DNA of 64,000 bases from Marinobacter sp. JH2 (lineage in GTDB: Bacteria > Pseudomonadota > Gammaproteobacteria > Pseudomonadales > Oleiphilaceae). The number at the start of each line of letters is the position of its first letter. Within the stretch, counting starts at the first letter, position 1. Shown one piece after another: positions 1 to 8,800 of this stretch. The translations under genes were made by a program, and so were the position numbers. The stretch is taken from the NCBI RefSeq assembly GCF_004353225.1, contig NZ_CP037934.1, forward strand, positions 930,001-994,000, given 5' to 3'. A model generated the notes under the pieces. The model was not told the DNA's origin and did no database searches. It saw only the letters and a program-made list of their open reading frames with translations.

Positions 1-539
1 GCTGTATCGCGAGCCAGGGTTGCGGCCATTTCACCCCAGATCATTGGGTCGTCGCCTTGCCGGCTTTGATCCAGAAGATTGGTGGCCAGCGCAGACTTGG
101 CAGGCATCTTGATGTCTGAAACGCGAACCCGACGGCTATTCAGTGCTGCGCCGTGACCACGGCTTGCTGAATATTCTTCGCCGGTAACCGGGTTAACAAC
201 CAGAAGATTTTCGGTGCGGTTATTCTTCTTCTGCGACAGGGCTAGAGCGAACTCGGGTATGCCGCGAACAAAGTTATCCCGGCCGAGAATTGGAAATATG
301 TGCCAGCTTCTTTCGCTGCCGTTGGCATCAGCTTCACCCATTGGTGCAATGGTGTGATCTTTATACGCTTTCGCCAACTGTTCGGTGAAGTTGTCGTAGA
401 TAGATTGCTCTACCCGTTCCAGCTGCAGGTAACGGTCGGCTTCGTCTTTGCCGTTGGGTTCCTGACGCTCGAAATGGGCCTTGAGATAGTCAGACCCCTG
501 GCGGGCAACGCGCAGGGCCATTTTAATTGCTGGTTGCAT
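1..539 (-). CDS. suhB: SuhB-like inositol-monophosphatase-family protein, partial (3' end outside window), active site degenerate
   Basis: The first 179 codons of an IMPase-family protein are present; the C-terminus lies beyond base 1. The N-terminus (MQPAIKMALRVARQG) and the block VVNPVTGEEYSASRGHGAALN (about 114-134) match the SuhB pattern. The metal-binding signature, normally W-x-I-D-P-L-D-G-T, reads WHIFPILGRDNF at 79-90, so both aspartates are replaced (F82, L85). The upstream Asp of the VDR block is Glu. Phosphatase activity is therefore unlikely. In E. coli, SuhB works with Nus factors in rRNA antitermination and does not need catalysis for its cellular role, so a binding-only function is plausible (inference). 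It diverges from trmJ. An in-frame ATG four codons upstream (549-551) is an alternative start. The fold beyond residue 179 cannot be judged. Confidence 0.85.
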   Translation of the reverse strand, partial: MQPAIKMALRVARQGSDYLKAHFERQEPNGKDEADRYLQLERVEQSIYDNFTEQLAKAYKDHTIAPMGEADANGSERSWHIFPILGRDNFVRGIPEFALALSQKKNNRTENLLVVNPVTGEEYSASRGHGAALNSRRVRVSDIKMPAKSALATNLLDQSRQGDDPMIWGEMAATLARDT

Positions 540-677
540 CTGAGAGTTCATTATCCGAATGTGTGAAGGGTCGCCATCATAGCAAAAACTCAAGGTGCTT
601 GTATGCTTTTTGCCTCAGCAAATGCACGCATGCCCTAGGGTTTCGGGATATTCTGAGAACCGTTCTTTTCGGGTTTC

Positions 678-686
678 TGGTATGAT
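678..686 (+). promoter_or_regulatory. Candidate extended -10 promoter for trmJ
   Basis: A TG-G-TATGAT extended -10 element sits about 45 bases before the trmJ start, in the suhB/trmJ divergent gap. No good -35 is seen at the usual distance, so only the -10 supports it. The rest of the 192-base gap shows nothing else I can name. Confidence 0.4.
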
Positions 687-731
687 TCGCCTCTTTTTTA
701 AAAATATTGATGAGTAACAGGCCCAGATACC

Positions 732-1592
732 ATGCATGAACCCGCGCTGTCGCCGGAAAGTAATGATTCTTTCAATGACCAAATCCGCATTGTCCTGGTA
801 GAAAGCTCCCACTCCGGAAACATCGGGGCCGTAGCGCGAGCTATGAAAAATATGGGGCTTGGTAACCTGTGGCTTGTGAGCCCGGCATCGTTTCCGGACG
901 AAACTTCCTATGCTCGATCAGCGGGTGCAAGCGATGTGCTTGATCGAGCGCAAGTGGTTTCGTCGCTGGATGAAGCAGTTGCAGATTGCGTGATGGTGAT
1001 GGGAACAAGTGCGCGAGGTCGCAAGGTGCCTTGGCCAGTGATTCCGCCGCCTGATGCAGCCGCAACTGCGGTTCAGCAGTCGGAAAGTGGCAAAGTAGCT
1101 CTGGTTTTTGGACGCGAAAATCATGGCCTGTCTAACGAAGAGCTGCAGCGTTGCCATTACCACATACATATTCCTTCCAACCCTGACTACAGCTCTTTGA
1201 ATCTGGCGATGGCGGTTCAGGTTATTAGCTATGAGCTGAGAATGTTTTACCTGAAAAGCCTTGAGGAGGGTGAGTCTCGCCCTTACCTTGAGCCTATGGT
1301 TGCTCCAGGCGATGAAGGTTGGGATTCGCCCCCCGCGACGGCCGGGGAAGTAGAAGGCTTTTTCGGGCATTTCGAGCAAACGCTCGTGGACGTAAATTTC
1401 CATCGCCGTGATAACCCGCGCCATCTGATTGCGCGCATGCGTCGGCTTTTCCAGCGAGCTCGCATGGATCAAATGGAAGTGAATATTCTTCGCGGTGTTC
1501 TTTCCTCGATACAGAAAGCGGCTGGCATCCATGGCAGCAAAGGGCAGAGCGCGGGTAATGTCGAAGACTCCCAAAACAAAGGCCAGGAGTAG
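732..1592 (+). CDS. trmJ: tRNA (cytidine/uridine-2'-O-)-methyltransferase TrmJ
   Basis: A SPOUT-class methyltransferase of 286 residues, expected to 2'-O-methylate position 32 of the anticodon loop of several tRNAs using SAM. The knot motifs are in order: [20 protein letters not shown] (about 19-38), [13 protein letters not shown] (about 93-105), [15 protein letters not shown] (about 125-139) and [18 protein letters not shown] (about 147-164). A C-terminal helical extension typical of TrmJ follows. The ATG at 732 is preceded by weak pairing to 16S rRNA. The short N-terminal addition before the SPOUT core is variable in the family. Its stop lies 4 bases before cysE, so the two are probably co-transcribed. 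The order trmJ-cysE-iscR is common in gammaproteobacteria. Confidence 0.93.
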   Translation: MHEPALSPESNDSFNDQIRIVLVESSHSGNIGAVARAMKNMGLGNLWLVSPASFPDETSYARSAGASDVLDRAQVVSSLDEAVADCVMVMGTSARGRKVPWPVIPPPDAAATAVQQSESGKVALVFGRENHGLSNEELQRCHYHIHIPSNPDYSSLNLAMAVQVISYELRMFYLKSLEEGESRPYLEPMVAPGDEGWDSPPATAGEVEGFFGHFEQTLVDVNFHRRDNPRHLIARMRRLFQRARMDQMEVNILRGVLSSIQKAAGIHGSKGQSAGNVEDSQNKGQE

Positions 1593-1596
1593 AGTT

Positions 1597-2382
1597 ATGC
1601 TTGAACGTTTGAGGGAAGATGTAAATAGTGTTTTTCATCGCGACCCTGCGGCACGCAATACGTTTGAAGTGCTAACCAACTATCCGGGGCTGCACGCGCT
1701 GTTGTTGCATCGCTTGGCGCACTGGATCTGGGGTTTGGGGCTGAAGTGGTTGGCGCGCACGATTTCGACTCTGGCCCGTTGGTTTACGGGCATTGAAATT
1801 CACCCGGGAGCAACCATCGGTCGTCGCTTCTTTATCGACCACGGTATGGGGGTTGTGATCGGTGAGACTACGATTATTGGTGATGATGTCACGCTTTATC
1901 AAGGCGTTACGCTCGGTGGCACCAGCTGGAATAAGGGCAAACGGCATCCTACCATCGGTGATGGGGTAGTGGTTGGCGCGGGTGCGAAGATTCTTGGGCC
2001 GTTCGAGGTGGGTGCTGGCGCTAAGGTCGGCTCTAATTCGGTAGTAACCAAGGCGGTTCCTGCTGGTGCAACGGTTGTGGGTATTCCCGGGCGGGTTATT
2101 GTTAAGCGTAAGGCGGAGGACGATGAGAATCCTCGTCGTAAAGTGATGGAAGAACGCATGGGCTTTGACGCTTACGGTGTGACCGAAGAAATGCCAGATC
2201 CAGTTGCCCGTTCCGTTCGGGCTTTGCTTGACCATATGCACGCCGTAGATGAGCGGTTAGAGGTTATGTGCAAGGCGCTTCGCAAAGTAAACAGTGATTA
2301 CCAGAACGGGGATTTGCCGCAATTGGATGAAGAGGATTTTGATTGTGTGCGCGATGAGCCGGAGAGTGACAGTAAAGCCTGA
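1597..2382 (+). CDS. cysE: Serine O-acetyltransferase
   Basis: Makes O-acetylserine from serine and acetyl-CoA, the first step of cysteine synthesis, so it feeds the cysteine desulfurase gene nearby. The start is the ATG at 1597 ([21 protein letters not shown]), preceded by AGGAG at 1585-1589; the frame stays open upstream but overlaps trmJ, so longer versions are rejected. At 261 residues it is the shorter CysE type. A left-handed beta-helix of hexapeptide repeats runs from about 66 to 165. The catalytic segment [14 protein letters not shown] lies near 77-90 and the CoA-side segment [14 protein letters not shown] near 105-118. A charged tail follows. It sits immediately upstream of the iscR promoter; the stop codon overlaps the IscR site. 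Confidence 0.93.
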   Translation: MLERLREDVNSVFHRDPAARNTFEVLTNYPGLHALLLHRLAHWIWGLGLKWLARTISTLARWFTGIEIHPGATIGRRFFIDHGMGVVIGETTIIGDDVTLYQGVTLGGTSWNKGKRHPTIGDGVVVGAGAKILGPFEVGAGAKVGSNSVVTKAVPAGATVVGIPGRVIVKRKAEDDENPRRKVMEERMGFDAYGVTEEMPDPVARSVRALLDHMHAVDERLEVMCKALRKVNSDYQNGDLPQLDEEDFDCVRDEPESDSKA

Positions 2383-2415
2383 ATACTTGACTGTTTTAGT
2401 AGGTCAATTCATACT
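2383..2415 (+). promoter_or_regulatory. iscR promoter with overlapping IscR type-1 site
   Basis: A promoter reads TTGACT (2387-2392), 17 bases, CATACT (2410-2415). The 25-base stretch 2383-2407 fits the type-1 IscR site remembered from E. coli (ATASYYGACTRWWWYAGTCRRSTAT) at about 21 of 25 positions and covers the -35. This is the arrangement expected for [2Fe-2S]-IscR repressing its own operon. The match is read by eye. Confidence 0.7.
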
Positions 2416-2460
2416 CGGCGATGGAATCCAATATTCAAACCCATCGTCGGGGCTGAGAAT

Positions 2461-2958
2461 ATGAAGCTCACCACTAAAGGCCGCTATGCCGTAACAGCAA
2501 TGCTGGATCTGGCACTGCATAGCAGTGAAAGGCCGGTGAGTCTGGCTGATATCTCATCGCGCCAGGAAATTTCCTTATCCTACCTGGAACAGCTTTTTTC
2601 CCGCTTGCGTCGGCACCATCTCGTAGTAAGCATCCGCGGGCCCGGTGGAGGGTATCGGTTGAGCCGGCACGCGGATGAGGTGTTTATTGCCGAAGTGGTG
2701 GATGCGGTTAGCGAATCGCTGGATACCACACGATGTGGCAATAAAGGTGACTGTCAAAACGGTGAAAAATGCCTGACACACCATCTATGGTCCGATTTGA
2801 GTGATCAGATTCACCAATTTCTGAGTGATATCAGTCTTGGTGACTTGATGCGCAAGCGTGAAATTCAATTGGTTGCTGACCGGCAAAACCGTAAACAGTC
2901 AGAAGCCGATGCGGATACGATCAACACCCGCCAACTGACAGACCAGGCTTCGGCCTGA
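2461..2958 (+). CDS. iscR: Fe-S cluster-sensing Rrf2 regulator IscR
   Basis: A 165-residue Rrf2-family repressor. It opens with [18 protein letters not shown], the usual IscR N-terminus, followed by the winged helix (about 10-70) with the wing segment [12 protein letters not shown]. The cluster ligands are present as C-x5-C-x5-C-x2-H ([16 protein letters not shown], about 92-107), so [2Fe-2S] sensing is expected. When cluster-loaded it should repress the promoter at 2383-2415; as apo-protein it may act at other (type-2) sites. iscS follows after 23 bases. What is odd is the target operon: only iscS follows, and no scaffold or chaperone genes. Confidence 0.95.
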   Translation: MKLTTKGRYAVTAMLDLALHSSERPVSLADISSRQEISLSYLEQLFSRLRRHHLVVSIRGPGGGYRLSRHADEVFIAEVVDAVSESLDTTRCGNKGDCQNGEKCLTHHLWSDLSDQIHQFLSDISLGDLMRKREIQLVADRQNRKQSEADADTINTRQLTDQASA

Positions 2959-2981
2959 CAACAGCGTACTCCCGTTAAATT

Positions 2982-4130
2982 ATGAAAAAGCCTGTATATC
3001 TCGACTATGCGGCGACGACGCCGGTTGACCCCGTTGTTGCTGAGTTAATGGCGAAGCATCTCACGCTTGATGGTGTTTTTGGAAACCCTGCCAGTCGAAC
3101 CCATGGTTTCGGGTGGCAGGCCGAGGCGGCTGTCGAAAATGCTCGCCGTCAAGTGGCGGGCCTGATTCACGCCGACCCCAGAGAAATCGTCTGGACGTCA
3201 GGCGCGACTGAGTCCGACAACCTGGCGATCAAAGGGTCGGTGGAGATTCGTGATAATCCGCATGTTGTGACCTCGATCATCGAACACAAAGCAGTGGTTG
3301 ATACCTGCAAGTGGTTGGAGCAACAGGGTGTTGAAGTTACCTGGCTGACACCTCAGGCTGACGGCCGCATTGCCCCCGAAATGGTTGAGCAAGCGTTAAA
3401 AGAGAACACTGTTCTCGTAAGTCTGATGCTGGTGAATAACGAACTGGGCTGCATCACTGACATTGCCGCTATCGGCAGTCTGTTGAGGGCGCGGGGAATC
3501 CGTTTTCATGTCGATGCCGCTCAGGCAGCTGGAAAGATGCTTGTTGATGTGAGCCAATTAAATGTCGATTTGCTGTCGCTTTCGGCTCATAAGGTCTACG
3601 GGCCGAAAGGCGTAGGCGCTTTGTATGTTCGCCGTTCCCCGGACGTTCGTGTCGAGGCGCAGATGCATGGCGGCGGCCACGAGCGGAATATGCGCTCAGG
3701 CACCCTTGCGACCCATCAAATCGTGGGAATGGGCAAGGCATTTGAGATGGCAGGGCAGAGGCTTGAACAAGAAATGGCGGATCTGGAAAGCCTCCGCCAG
3801 AGCTTCTTGTCAGGTCTTGAGTCTTTGCAAGGCGTACACTTTAACGGAAGTTCAGAGCACCGGGTGCCGGGTATTGTGAATCTGTCGTTCGAGGGTGTTG
3901 AGGCGGAATCGCTCATGCTTGGATTGCGGAATATGGCGGTGTCTTCCGGTTCCGCGTGCGCATCAGCCTCAGTTGATCCGTCTTTTGTTTTGCGCGGTGT
4001 TGGTCTGAGTGACGAACTTGCGCATCGGGCATTGAGATTTTCGTTGGGTCGTTACACAACGAACGATGAAATCAAATGCGCGAGCAAACAAATTGTTGAT
4101 GTGGTTACCCGACTTCGCACGGTGCGGTAG
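2982..4130 (+). CDS. iscS: Cysteine desulfurase IscS, lacking the usual C-terminal tail
   Basis: A PLP enzyme of 382 residues that takes sulfur from cysteine for Fe-S clusters and tRNA thiolation. The PLP lysine is in [12 protein letters not shown] (K204) and the sulfur-carrying cysteine in [10 protein letters not shown] (C326); the active-site loop is the long group I (IscS/NifS) form. E. coli IscS is 404 residues. This protein stops right after the RLR segment and lacks the last 20 or so residues, which in E. coli IscS help contact IscU. I saw no continuation of that tail in other frames. No iscU, iscA, hscB, hscA, fdx or iscX follows; ndk is next after 68 bases. Sulfur is therefore probably handed to other acceptors or to a scaffold encoded elsewhere (inference). 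Confidence 0.93.
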   Translation: MKKPVYLDYAATTPVDPVVAELMAKHLTLDGVFGNPASRTHGFGWQAEAAVENARRQVAGLIHADPREIVWTSGATESDNLAIKGSVEIRDNPHVVTSIIEHKAVVDTCKWLEQQGVEVTWLTPQADGRIAPEMVEQALKENTVLVSLMLVNNELGCITDIAAIGSLLRARGIRFHVDAAQAAGKMLVDVSQLNVDLLSLSAHKVYGPKGVGALYVRRSPDVRVEAQMHGGGHERNMRSGTLATHQIVGMGKAFEMAGQRLEQEMADLESLRQSFLSGLESLQGVHFNGSSEHRVPGIVNLSFEGVEAESLMLGLRNMAVSSGSACASASVDPSFVLRGVGLSDELAHRALRFSLGRYTTNDEIKCASKQIVDVVTRLRTVR

Positions 4131-4150
4131 GCAGTGGCCCATTGACTGCG

Positions 4151-4156
4151 TATAAT
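4151..4156 (+). promoter_or_regulatory. Candidate ndk promoter (-10 TATAAT)
   Basis: A perfect TATAAT lies 42 bases before the ndk ATG, with TGCG just in front. There is no convincing -35 at 16-18 bases. It would give ndk its own transcript, separate from iscRS. Confidence 0.4.
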
Positions 4157-4198
4157 CTACGCCCTGATTTTTACCCCTAACCAGACTGGAGAAATAAC

Positions 4199-4627
4199 AT
4201 GGCAAACGAGCGCACGCTCTCTATCATCAAGCCCGACGCGGTAGCCAAGAATGTAATTGGCGAAATCTACAGCCGTTTCGAGAAAGCGGGTCTTAACATC
4301 GTTGCAGCTAAAATGATGCACCTGACTCAGGAGCAAGCTGAAGGTTTCTACGCTGAGCACAAAGAGCGTCCTTTCTTCAACGATCTGGTTGCATTCATGA
4401 CTTCTGGCCCTGTTGTTGTTCAGGCTCTGGAAGGCGAAGGCGCTATCTTGAAGAACCGCGAACTGATGGGTGCTACCAACCCGAAAGAAGCTGAAGCCGG
4501 CACTATCCGTGCAGACTTTGCTTCTTCTATCGATGCCAACGCCGTTCACGGTTCCGACTCAGCAGCTTCTGCTGAGCGCGAAGTGGCATATTTTTTCAAC
4601 GACAACGAAATTTGCCCGCGCGGCTAA
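4199..4627 (+). CDS. ndk: Nucleoside diphosphate kinase
   Basis: Cytosolic enzyme that moves the gamma-phosphate between NTPs and NDPs through a phospho-histidine. At 142 residues it is the normal length. It begins [17 protein letters not shown], and the active-site histidine lies in NAVHGSDS (about 114-121). The remaining family blocks ([24 protein letters not shown]) are intact. GGAG at 4188-4191 is a good ribosome site 7 bases before the ATG. The codon use is biased, as expected of a well-expressed gene. In related genomes ndk follows the isc operon and precedes rlmN; here it follows iscS directly. Confidence 0.97.
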   Translation: MANERTLSIIKPDAVAKNVIGEIYSRFEKAGLNIVAAKMMHLTQEQAEGFYAEHKERPFFNDLVAFMTSGPVVVQALEGEGAILKNRELMGATNPKEAEAGTIRADFASSIDANAVHGSDSAASAEREVAYFFNDNEICPRG

Positions 4628-4636
4628 AGTTGTCTG

Positions 4637-4664
4637 TTCAGGGGTGACAAATTTCGCCCCTGAA
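4637..4664 (+). terminator. Stem-loop after ndk
   Basis: TTCAGGGG (4637-4644) pairs perfectly with CCCCTGAA (4657-4664) around a 12-base loop, 10 bases after the ndk stop. The following TTGATTATTTG is only moderately T-rich, so it may terminate partially before rlmN. Confidence 0.5.
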
Positions 4665-4689
4665 TTGATTATTTGATCGAGGTTATGCC

Positions 4690-5799
4690 ATGACTGCCCC
4701 TGCTGAAAAAACCAATCTTCTCGGACTGCCAAAAGCGAAGCTGGAGGCCTTTTTCGAGACGCTGGGCGAAAAGAAGTTTCGTGCGCAGCAGATCTTGCAG
4801 TGGATTCATCAACGTGGCGTTGATGACTTCGATCAAATGACCAATATGAGCGTAGCGCTTCGTGAGAAGCTCAAGGAAATCGCTGAAATACGCGGACCGG
4901 AGGTGGTTTACGATGAAACCTCGAAAGACGGTACGCGTAAGTGGGTCATGCGGATGGACAACGGTAACAACGTTGAGACCGTGTTGATTCCAGATGGAGA
5001 GCGAGGCACCTTGTGCGTGTCGTCTCAGATTGGCTGTAGCCTTGATTGTACTTTCTGTTCAACGGGTAAGCGGGGTTTTAACCGTAACCTTACTGCCGCA
5101 GAAATCATTGGCCAGGTGTGGGTGGCCCGAAAGGCATTCATGCCGTATGAGCCCAGTAGTCGGCCGATTACCAACGTTGTCATGATGGGGATGGGCGAGC
5201 CTTTGCTCAATTTCGACAACGTTGTCGATGCCATGAACTTGATGATGGAAGATCTCGCTTACGGGATTTCCAAGCGTCGTGTCACCCTGAGTACGTCCGG
5301 TGTGGTCCCGGCATTGGATCGCTTGGGTGAGGTTACCGATGTTTCACTGGCCATCTCGCTTCACGCGCCCAATGATGAGTTGCGTAACCAATTGGTGCCG
5401 CTCAATAAAAAGTATCCTATTTCGGAATTGTTGGCCGCTACACGCCGTTACCTCGCAAGATTGCCGGACAAGCGTAAGGCGACTATCGAGTATACGGTGA
5501 TTCAAGGCGTTAACGATAAGCTCGAACATGCCAAAGAGCTAGCAGTGGTGTTGAAAGGGTTGCCATGCAAAATCAACCTGATACCGTTTAATCCGTTCCC
5601 GGAAAGTGATTTTGAGCGCCCAAGCATGAATGCAACGCGGCGTTTCCAGAATGCGCTGACCGAAGCCGGTTACGTGACGACGGTTCGTACGCCGCGTGGG
5701 GACGATATCGATGCAGCGTGCGGCCAGTTAGTTGGTCGGGTTGAAGATCGGACGAAACGTAGTCAGCGCTATATTGCCGTGCAACAAGTGAACCCCTGA
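4690..5799 (+). CDS. rlmN: Dual-specificity 23S rRNA A2503 / tRNA A37 C2-methyltransferase RlmN
   Basis: Radical-SAM enzyme that methylates C2 of A2503 in 23S rRNA and of A37 in a set of tRNAs. At 369 residues it matches the family. An N-terminal RNA-binding helical part ([22 protein letters not shown]) precedes the core. The cluster motif C-x3-C-x2-C is CSLDCTFC (about 117-124). [14 protein letters not shown] is the SAM-binding GGEP-like segment, and [17 protein letters not shown] precedes the C-terminal conserved cysteine in DIDAACGQL (about 345-353), which forms the methyl-carrier cysteine pair. It is followed closely by pilF. It needs a [4Fe-4S] cluster, linking it to the iscRS genes upstream. 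Confidence 0.96.
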   Translation: MTAPAEKTNLLGLPKAKLEAFFETLGEKKFRAQQILQWIHQRGVDDFDQMTNMSVALREKLKEIAEIRGPEVVYDETSKDGTRKWVMRMDNGNNVETVLIPDGERGTLCVSSQIGCSLDCTFCSTGKRGFNRNLTAAEIIGQVWVARKAFMPYEPSSRPITNVVMMGMGEPLLNFDNVVDAMNLMMEDLAYGISKRRVTLSTSGVVPALDRLGEVTDVSLAISLHAPNDELRNQLVPLNKKYPISELLAATRRYLARLPDKRKATIEYTVIQGVNDKLEHAKELAVVLKGLPCKINLIPFNPFPESDFERPSMNATRRFQNALTEAGYVTTVRTPRGDDIDAACGQLVGRVEDRTKRSQRYIAVQQVNP

Positions 5800-5837
5800 T
5801 CTGGAGGGTGTTCACTTACAACAAAAGGTGTTTGTAG

Positions 5838-6641
5838 ATGGTTAAGAACACAGCCGTAAAACTGGCCACTCTCTCCTTATTGGTTTTTGGCTTGCTGGTT
5901 TCAGGTTGTGTAACCACTACAGATAGCCGGTTTAATCGTGAAGCGGACCGCGAAAAAGCGCTCGAGAACTACGTAAAACTGGCGTCGAGATACATTGCTC
6001 AAGGTAATCTAGGGCGCGCTCGCCACCATCTTGATCGCGCACTGGAAATTGAAGACGATTATGCACCCGCATTAGCGGCTATGGGCTTGGTCTATAACGC
6101 TGAAGGCGATGAGAGACTCTCCGAACAGAGCTTCAAAAAGGCTGTTTCTGCAGACAGTGATTATACTCGCGGCAGAGTGTACTACGGCGCCTTCCTCTAC
6201 AGTCAGGACGATTACACCAAAGCCTTGGCGCAGTTTGCAAAAGCATCTGAAGATACCGCCTACAAAGACCGTAGCGGGGTTTTTTATAATTTAGGTCTAA
6301 CCCATGAAAAACTGGGTAATTTAGAAAAGGCTGAACAAGCCTACCGTAGGGCGGTTGAGTTGAGCCGCGGCGAAGCACGTACCTTGTTGTCGCTGGCTCG
6401 GGTGTTGGTTGAACAGGGCGATTATTCGGCCGCTTCTCGTTATTACTCTCGTCTTCAGGTCATGATTCAGAAGACTCCCAGATTGGTGCATTCTGCCGAA
6501 AGTTTGTATACAGGTATTCGTATTGCGCGACATTTTCAGGATCGTGATCAAGAGGCCAGTTTGGCGCTCTTGCTGAAAAATGAGTTCGCCGAGTCTGAGG
6601 AATACCAACAATATAAGGTGCTGGTTTCGAATGGTCAGTGA
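5838..6641 (+). CDS. pilF: Type IV pilus assembly lipoprotein (pilotin) PilF/PilW
   Basis: An outer-membrane lipoprotein of 267 residues needed for assembly and stability of the PilQ secretin of type IV pili. The signal sequence ends in a lipobox, LLVSGC, with lipidated C24. The mature part is a stack of TPR helices (for example LGRARHHLDRALEIEDDYAPALAAMG around 57-82 and NLGLTHEKLGNLEKAEQAYRRAV around 153-175). The gene lies in the conserved rlmN-pilF-rodZ-ispG order, which supports the name. Its last 11 bases overlap rodZ, suggesting translational coupling. No pilus genes other than this one are in the window. Confidence 0.9.
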   Translation: MVKNTAVKLATLSLLVFGLLVSGCVTTTDSRFNREADREKALENYVKLASRYIAQGNLGRARHHLDRALEIEDDYAPALAAMGLVYNAEGDERLSEQSFKKAVSADSDYTRGRVYYGAFLYSQDDYTKALAQFAKASEDTAYKDRSGVFYNLGLTHEKLGNLEKAEQAYRRAVELSRGEARTLLSLARVLVEQGDYSAASRYYSRLQVMIQKTPRLVHSAESLYTGIRIARHFQDRDQEASLALLLKNEFAESEEYQQYKVLVSNGQ

Positions 6642-7608
6642 AAAACCGGAAAATTACACCCCTGCTGAGCCTGTTGGCCAACAGTTAAAGCGTGCACGGG
6701 AAGCGAAAAGCTTGTCCGTTTCAGCGGTTGCCGAGCAACAACACTTGCGTCCTTCGGTTGTTCAGGCCATCGAAGCCGGCGATTACGAAAAAATTGATAC
6801 CGAACTGTTCCTGAAAGGTTATGTCAGAGCCTACGCCCGGCAGGTTGGTTTGAATGCTGACTCGGTGATCCGCGACCTTGATGTGGAGTTGGCTCCGGCT
6901 CGTAAAAGGCGCGAAGAGGCCTTGCAAGCCAACCCCTTGGTTGACATTGAACGCCGTAAAAAACGGAAACAGCGAATCGCCAAAACCATTCTGTGGCTTT
7001 TGTTGATTGGTGTGGTTGCGTCTATCGCCTTATATTTCGTAGCGCAAAAACAAACAGCTAATGATGATAGAAACGCGCCGGTTCCGGAAACCGTGACAGA
7101 AAGCCGGGGTGATGTAGCCGAAGAATTGCCAGAGCCGGGCATTGATTCACCGTCCAGTGCTCCTTTAGTGGAGCCTGCTGTCACTGATACTTCTGAAGGT
7201 GAAGAGCCGCTGAGAGAAGCCGATGCTCCACTCGCCATGCCACAAAGTAATTTAGATGAATCGGAAGTTCCGGCAGTTGCCACAGAATCCATTGATAGAC
7301 CGGTAGCTTCGGATGCGCCACTTCAGACACCCGACGCGAATGAGTCGAGTGCGGAGTCGGCTATTGGTCGTTTGGAAATGACATTTAGTAGCGACTGCTG
7401 GTTAAAAGTTACCGATGCCACCGGCCAGCGCTTGGCTAGTGGTTTACGCCGACAGGGTGATAAATTAGATGTACGTGGCACGCCACCTTTGAGTGTGGTT
7501 GTTGGCGCGATGAGTGCAGTGGAAGTTATCCGGTTTCAAGATGAAACGGTCGATATGGGTGACTTTCGCGTCGTGAACAATCGGTCAGAGTTCACACTCG
7601 AACCCTGA
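6631..7608 (+). CDS. rodZ: Cytoskeleton/cell-shape protein RodZ
   Basis: A 325-residue bitopic inner-membrane protein that links MreB filaments to the periplasm and helps keep rod shape. The start is ATG 6631 (MVSEKPENYTPAEPVGQQLK), overlapping the end of pilF; an open frame reaches further upstream but lies inside pilF. A cytoplasmic helix-turn-helix (about 14-80) is followed by a basic stretch RRKKRKQR (about 108-115), one transmembrane helix (about 119-138), a Pro/Glu/Ser-rich periplasmic linker (about 140-245) and the C-terminal DUF4115 domain (about 250-322, with CWLKVTDATGQRL). The arrangement is standard for RodZ. Confidence 0.92.
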   Translation: MVSEKPENYTPAEPVGQQLKRAREAKSLSVSAVAEQQHLRPSVVQAIEAGDYEKIDTELFLKGYVRAYARQVGLNADSVIRDLDVELAPARKRREEALQANPLVDIERRKKRKQRIAKTILWLLLIGVVASIALYFVAQKQTANDDRNAPVPETVTESRGDVAEELPEPGIDSPSSAPLVEPAVTDTSEGEEPLREADAPLAMPQSNLDESEVPAVATESIDRPVASDAPLQTPDANESSAESAIGRLEMTFSSDCWLKVTDATGQRLASGLRRQGDKLDVRGTPPLSVVVGAMSAVEVIRFQDETVDMGDFRVVNNRSEFTLEP

Positions 7609-7642
7609 ATTAAACGTCCGGATATAGTGCTGGTTCCTGTCA

Positions 7643-8761
7643 ATGAAACAAGATTCCCCAATCAAAAGACGTAAATCTCGGCAGATCATGGTTGGTGATG
7701 TGCCCGTCGGTGGTGACGCACCCATCGCGGTTCAGAGCATGACCAACACGAATACCTGTGATGTGGCTGCCACGGTAGGTCAAATTAACGCCATTCAGGA
7801 AGCCGGGGCGGATATTGTGCGAGTTTCTGTGCCGTCGATGGAGGCTGCAGAAGCATTCGGTCAGATCCGTAAGCAGGTATCGGTGCCGTTGGTTGCCGAT
7901 ATCCATTTTGATCATAAAATTGCGCTTCGGGTTGCAGAGCTTGGCGTTGACTGTCTGCGGATCAACCCGGGCAATATTGGTCGAGACGATCGCGTGAGTG
8001 CCGTGATTAATGCGGCTAAAGATCGAAATATCCCCATTCGTATTGGCGTCAATGCCGGTTCTCTTGAAAAGGCGTTGCAGCGCAAATACGGTGAACCAAC
8101 GCCTGAGGCGTTGGTTGAATCGGCTATGCGCCACATCGATATTCTGGACCGCCATGACTTTCAAAACTTCAAAGTCAGCTTGAAGGCTTCTGAAGTTTTC
8201 ATGACCGTCGCTGCGTACCGCTTGATCGCTCAACAAATTGAACAGCCTTTGCACCTAGGCATCACTGAAGCCGGCGGGTTCCGCTCGGGTACCGTGAAGT
8301 CTTCTATTGGGCTCGGTATGTTGTTGATGGACGGCATTGGCGACACCATCCGCGTATCGCTGGCTGCTGATCCGGTTCAAGAGATTAAGGTCGGCTTCGA
8401 TATACTGAAAAGTCTTCGTTTGCGTAGCCGCGGTATTAACTTTATTGCCTGCCCAAGCTGCTCAAGACAGAACTTCGATGTGATTCAGACCATGAATGAT
8501 TTGGAAGCGCGGCTGGAAGACGTGAACCGTTCCTTGGACGTTGCGATCATTGGCTGCATTGTTAATGGTCCGGGTGAGGCTCGCGAGGCGGATATTGGTC
8601 TGACCGGCGGTTCGCCTAAGAATCTATTTTATCTTCACGGAAAGCCAAACCAGAAGTTGGTTAATGAAACGCTGACGGATGACTTGGAGCGGTTGATTCG
8701 AGAAGAGGTTGCTCGTCGCGAAGAGCAGGATTCGCTGTTAATTGCGAAGTCTGAAGACTGA
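7643..8761 (+). CDS. ispG: 4-hydroxy-3-methylbut-2-en-1-yl diphosphate synthase IspG
   Basis: Next-to-last enzyme of the MEP isoprenoid pathway, converting MEcPP to HMBPP with a [4Fe-4S] cluster. At 372 residues it is the same length as the E. coli protein. The cluster cysteines are at 270 and 273 ([10 protein letters not shown]) and 305 ([10 protein letters not shown]), with a conserved Glu just after the third. The TIM-barrel half includes [25 protein letters not shown] and LRINPGNIG. It follows rodZ by 34 bases and precedes hisS, an order shared by many gammaproteobacteria. It is a second Fe-S enzyme downstream of iscRS. Confidence 0.97.
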   Translation: MKQDSPIKRRKSRQIMVGDVPVGGDAPIAVQSMTNTNTCDVAATVGQINAIQEAGADIVRVSVPSMEAAEAFGQIRKQVSVPLVADIHFDHKIALRVAELGVDCLRINPGNIGRDDRVSAVINAAKDRNIPIRIGVNAGSLEKALQRKYGEPTPEALVESAMRHIDILDRHDFQNFKVSLKASEVFMTVAAYRLIAQQIEQPLHLGITEAGGFRSGTVKSSIGLGMLLMDGIGDTIRVSLAADPVQEIKVGFDILKSLRLRSRGINFIACPSCSRQNFDVIQTMNDLEARLEDVNRSLDVAIIGCIVNGPGEAREADIGLTGGSPKNLFYLHGKPNQKLVNETLTDDLERLIREEVARREEQDSLLIAKSED

Positions 8762-8800
8762 TCTCCAAACACTTATTTAAGAAGCAATCAGGGTTTTACT

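Noticed and set aside
918..1574. 218-codon minus-strand frame opposite trmJ
   Set aside because: It is fully inside trmJ, whose SPOUT motifs are clear, and it shows no domain of its own.
4142..4156. TTGACT next to TATAAT before ndk as a full promoter
   Set aside because: The two boxes are only 3 bases apart, so they cannot be a -35/-10 pair. Only the TATAAT is kept as a candidate.
4131..4198. Frameshift that would restore the missing IscS C-terminal tail
   Set aside because: I read the other two frames after the iscS stop and saw nothing like the SPLWEM or SIEWAHH segments of E. coli IscS. The shorter end looks natural.
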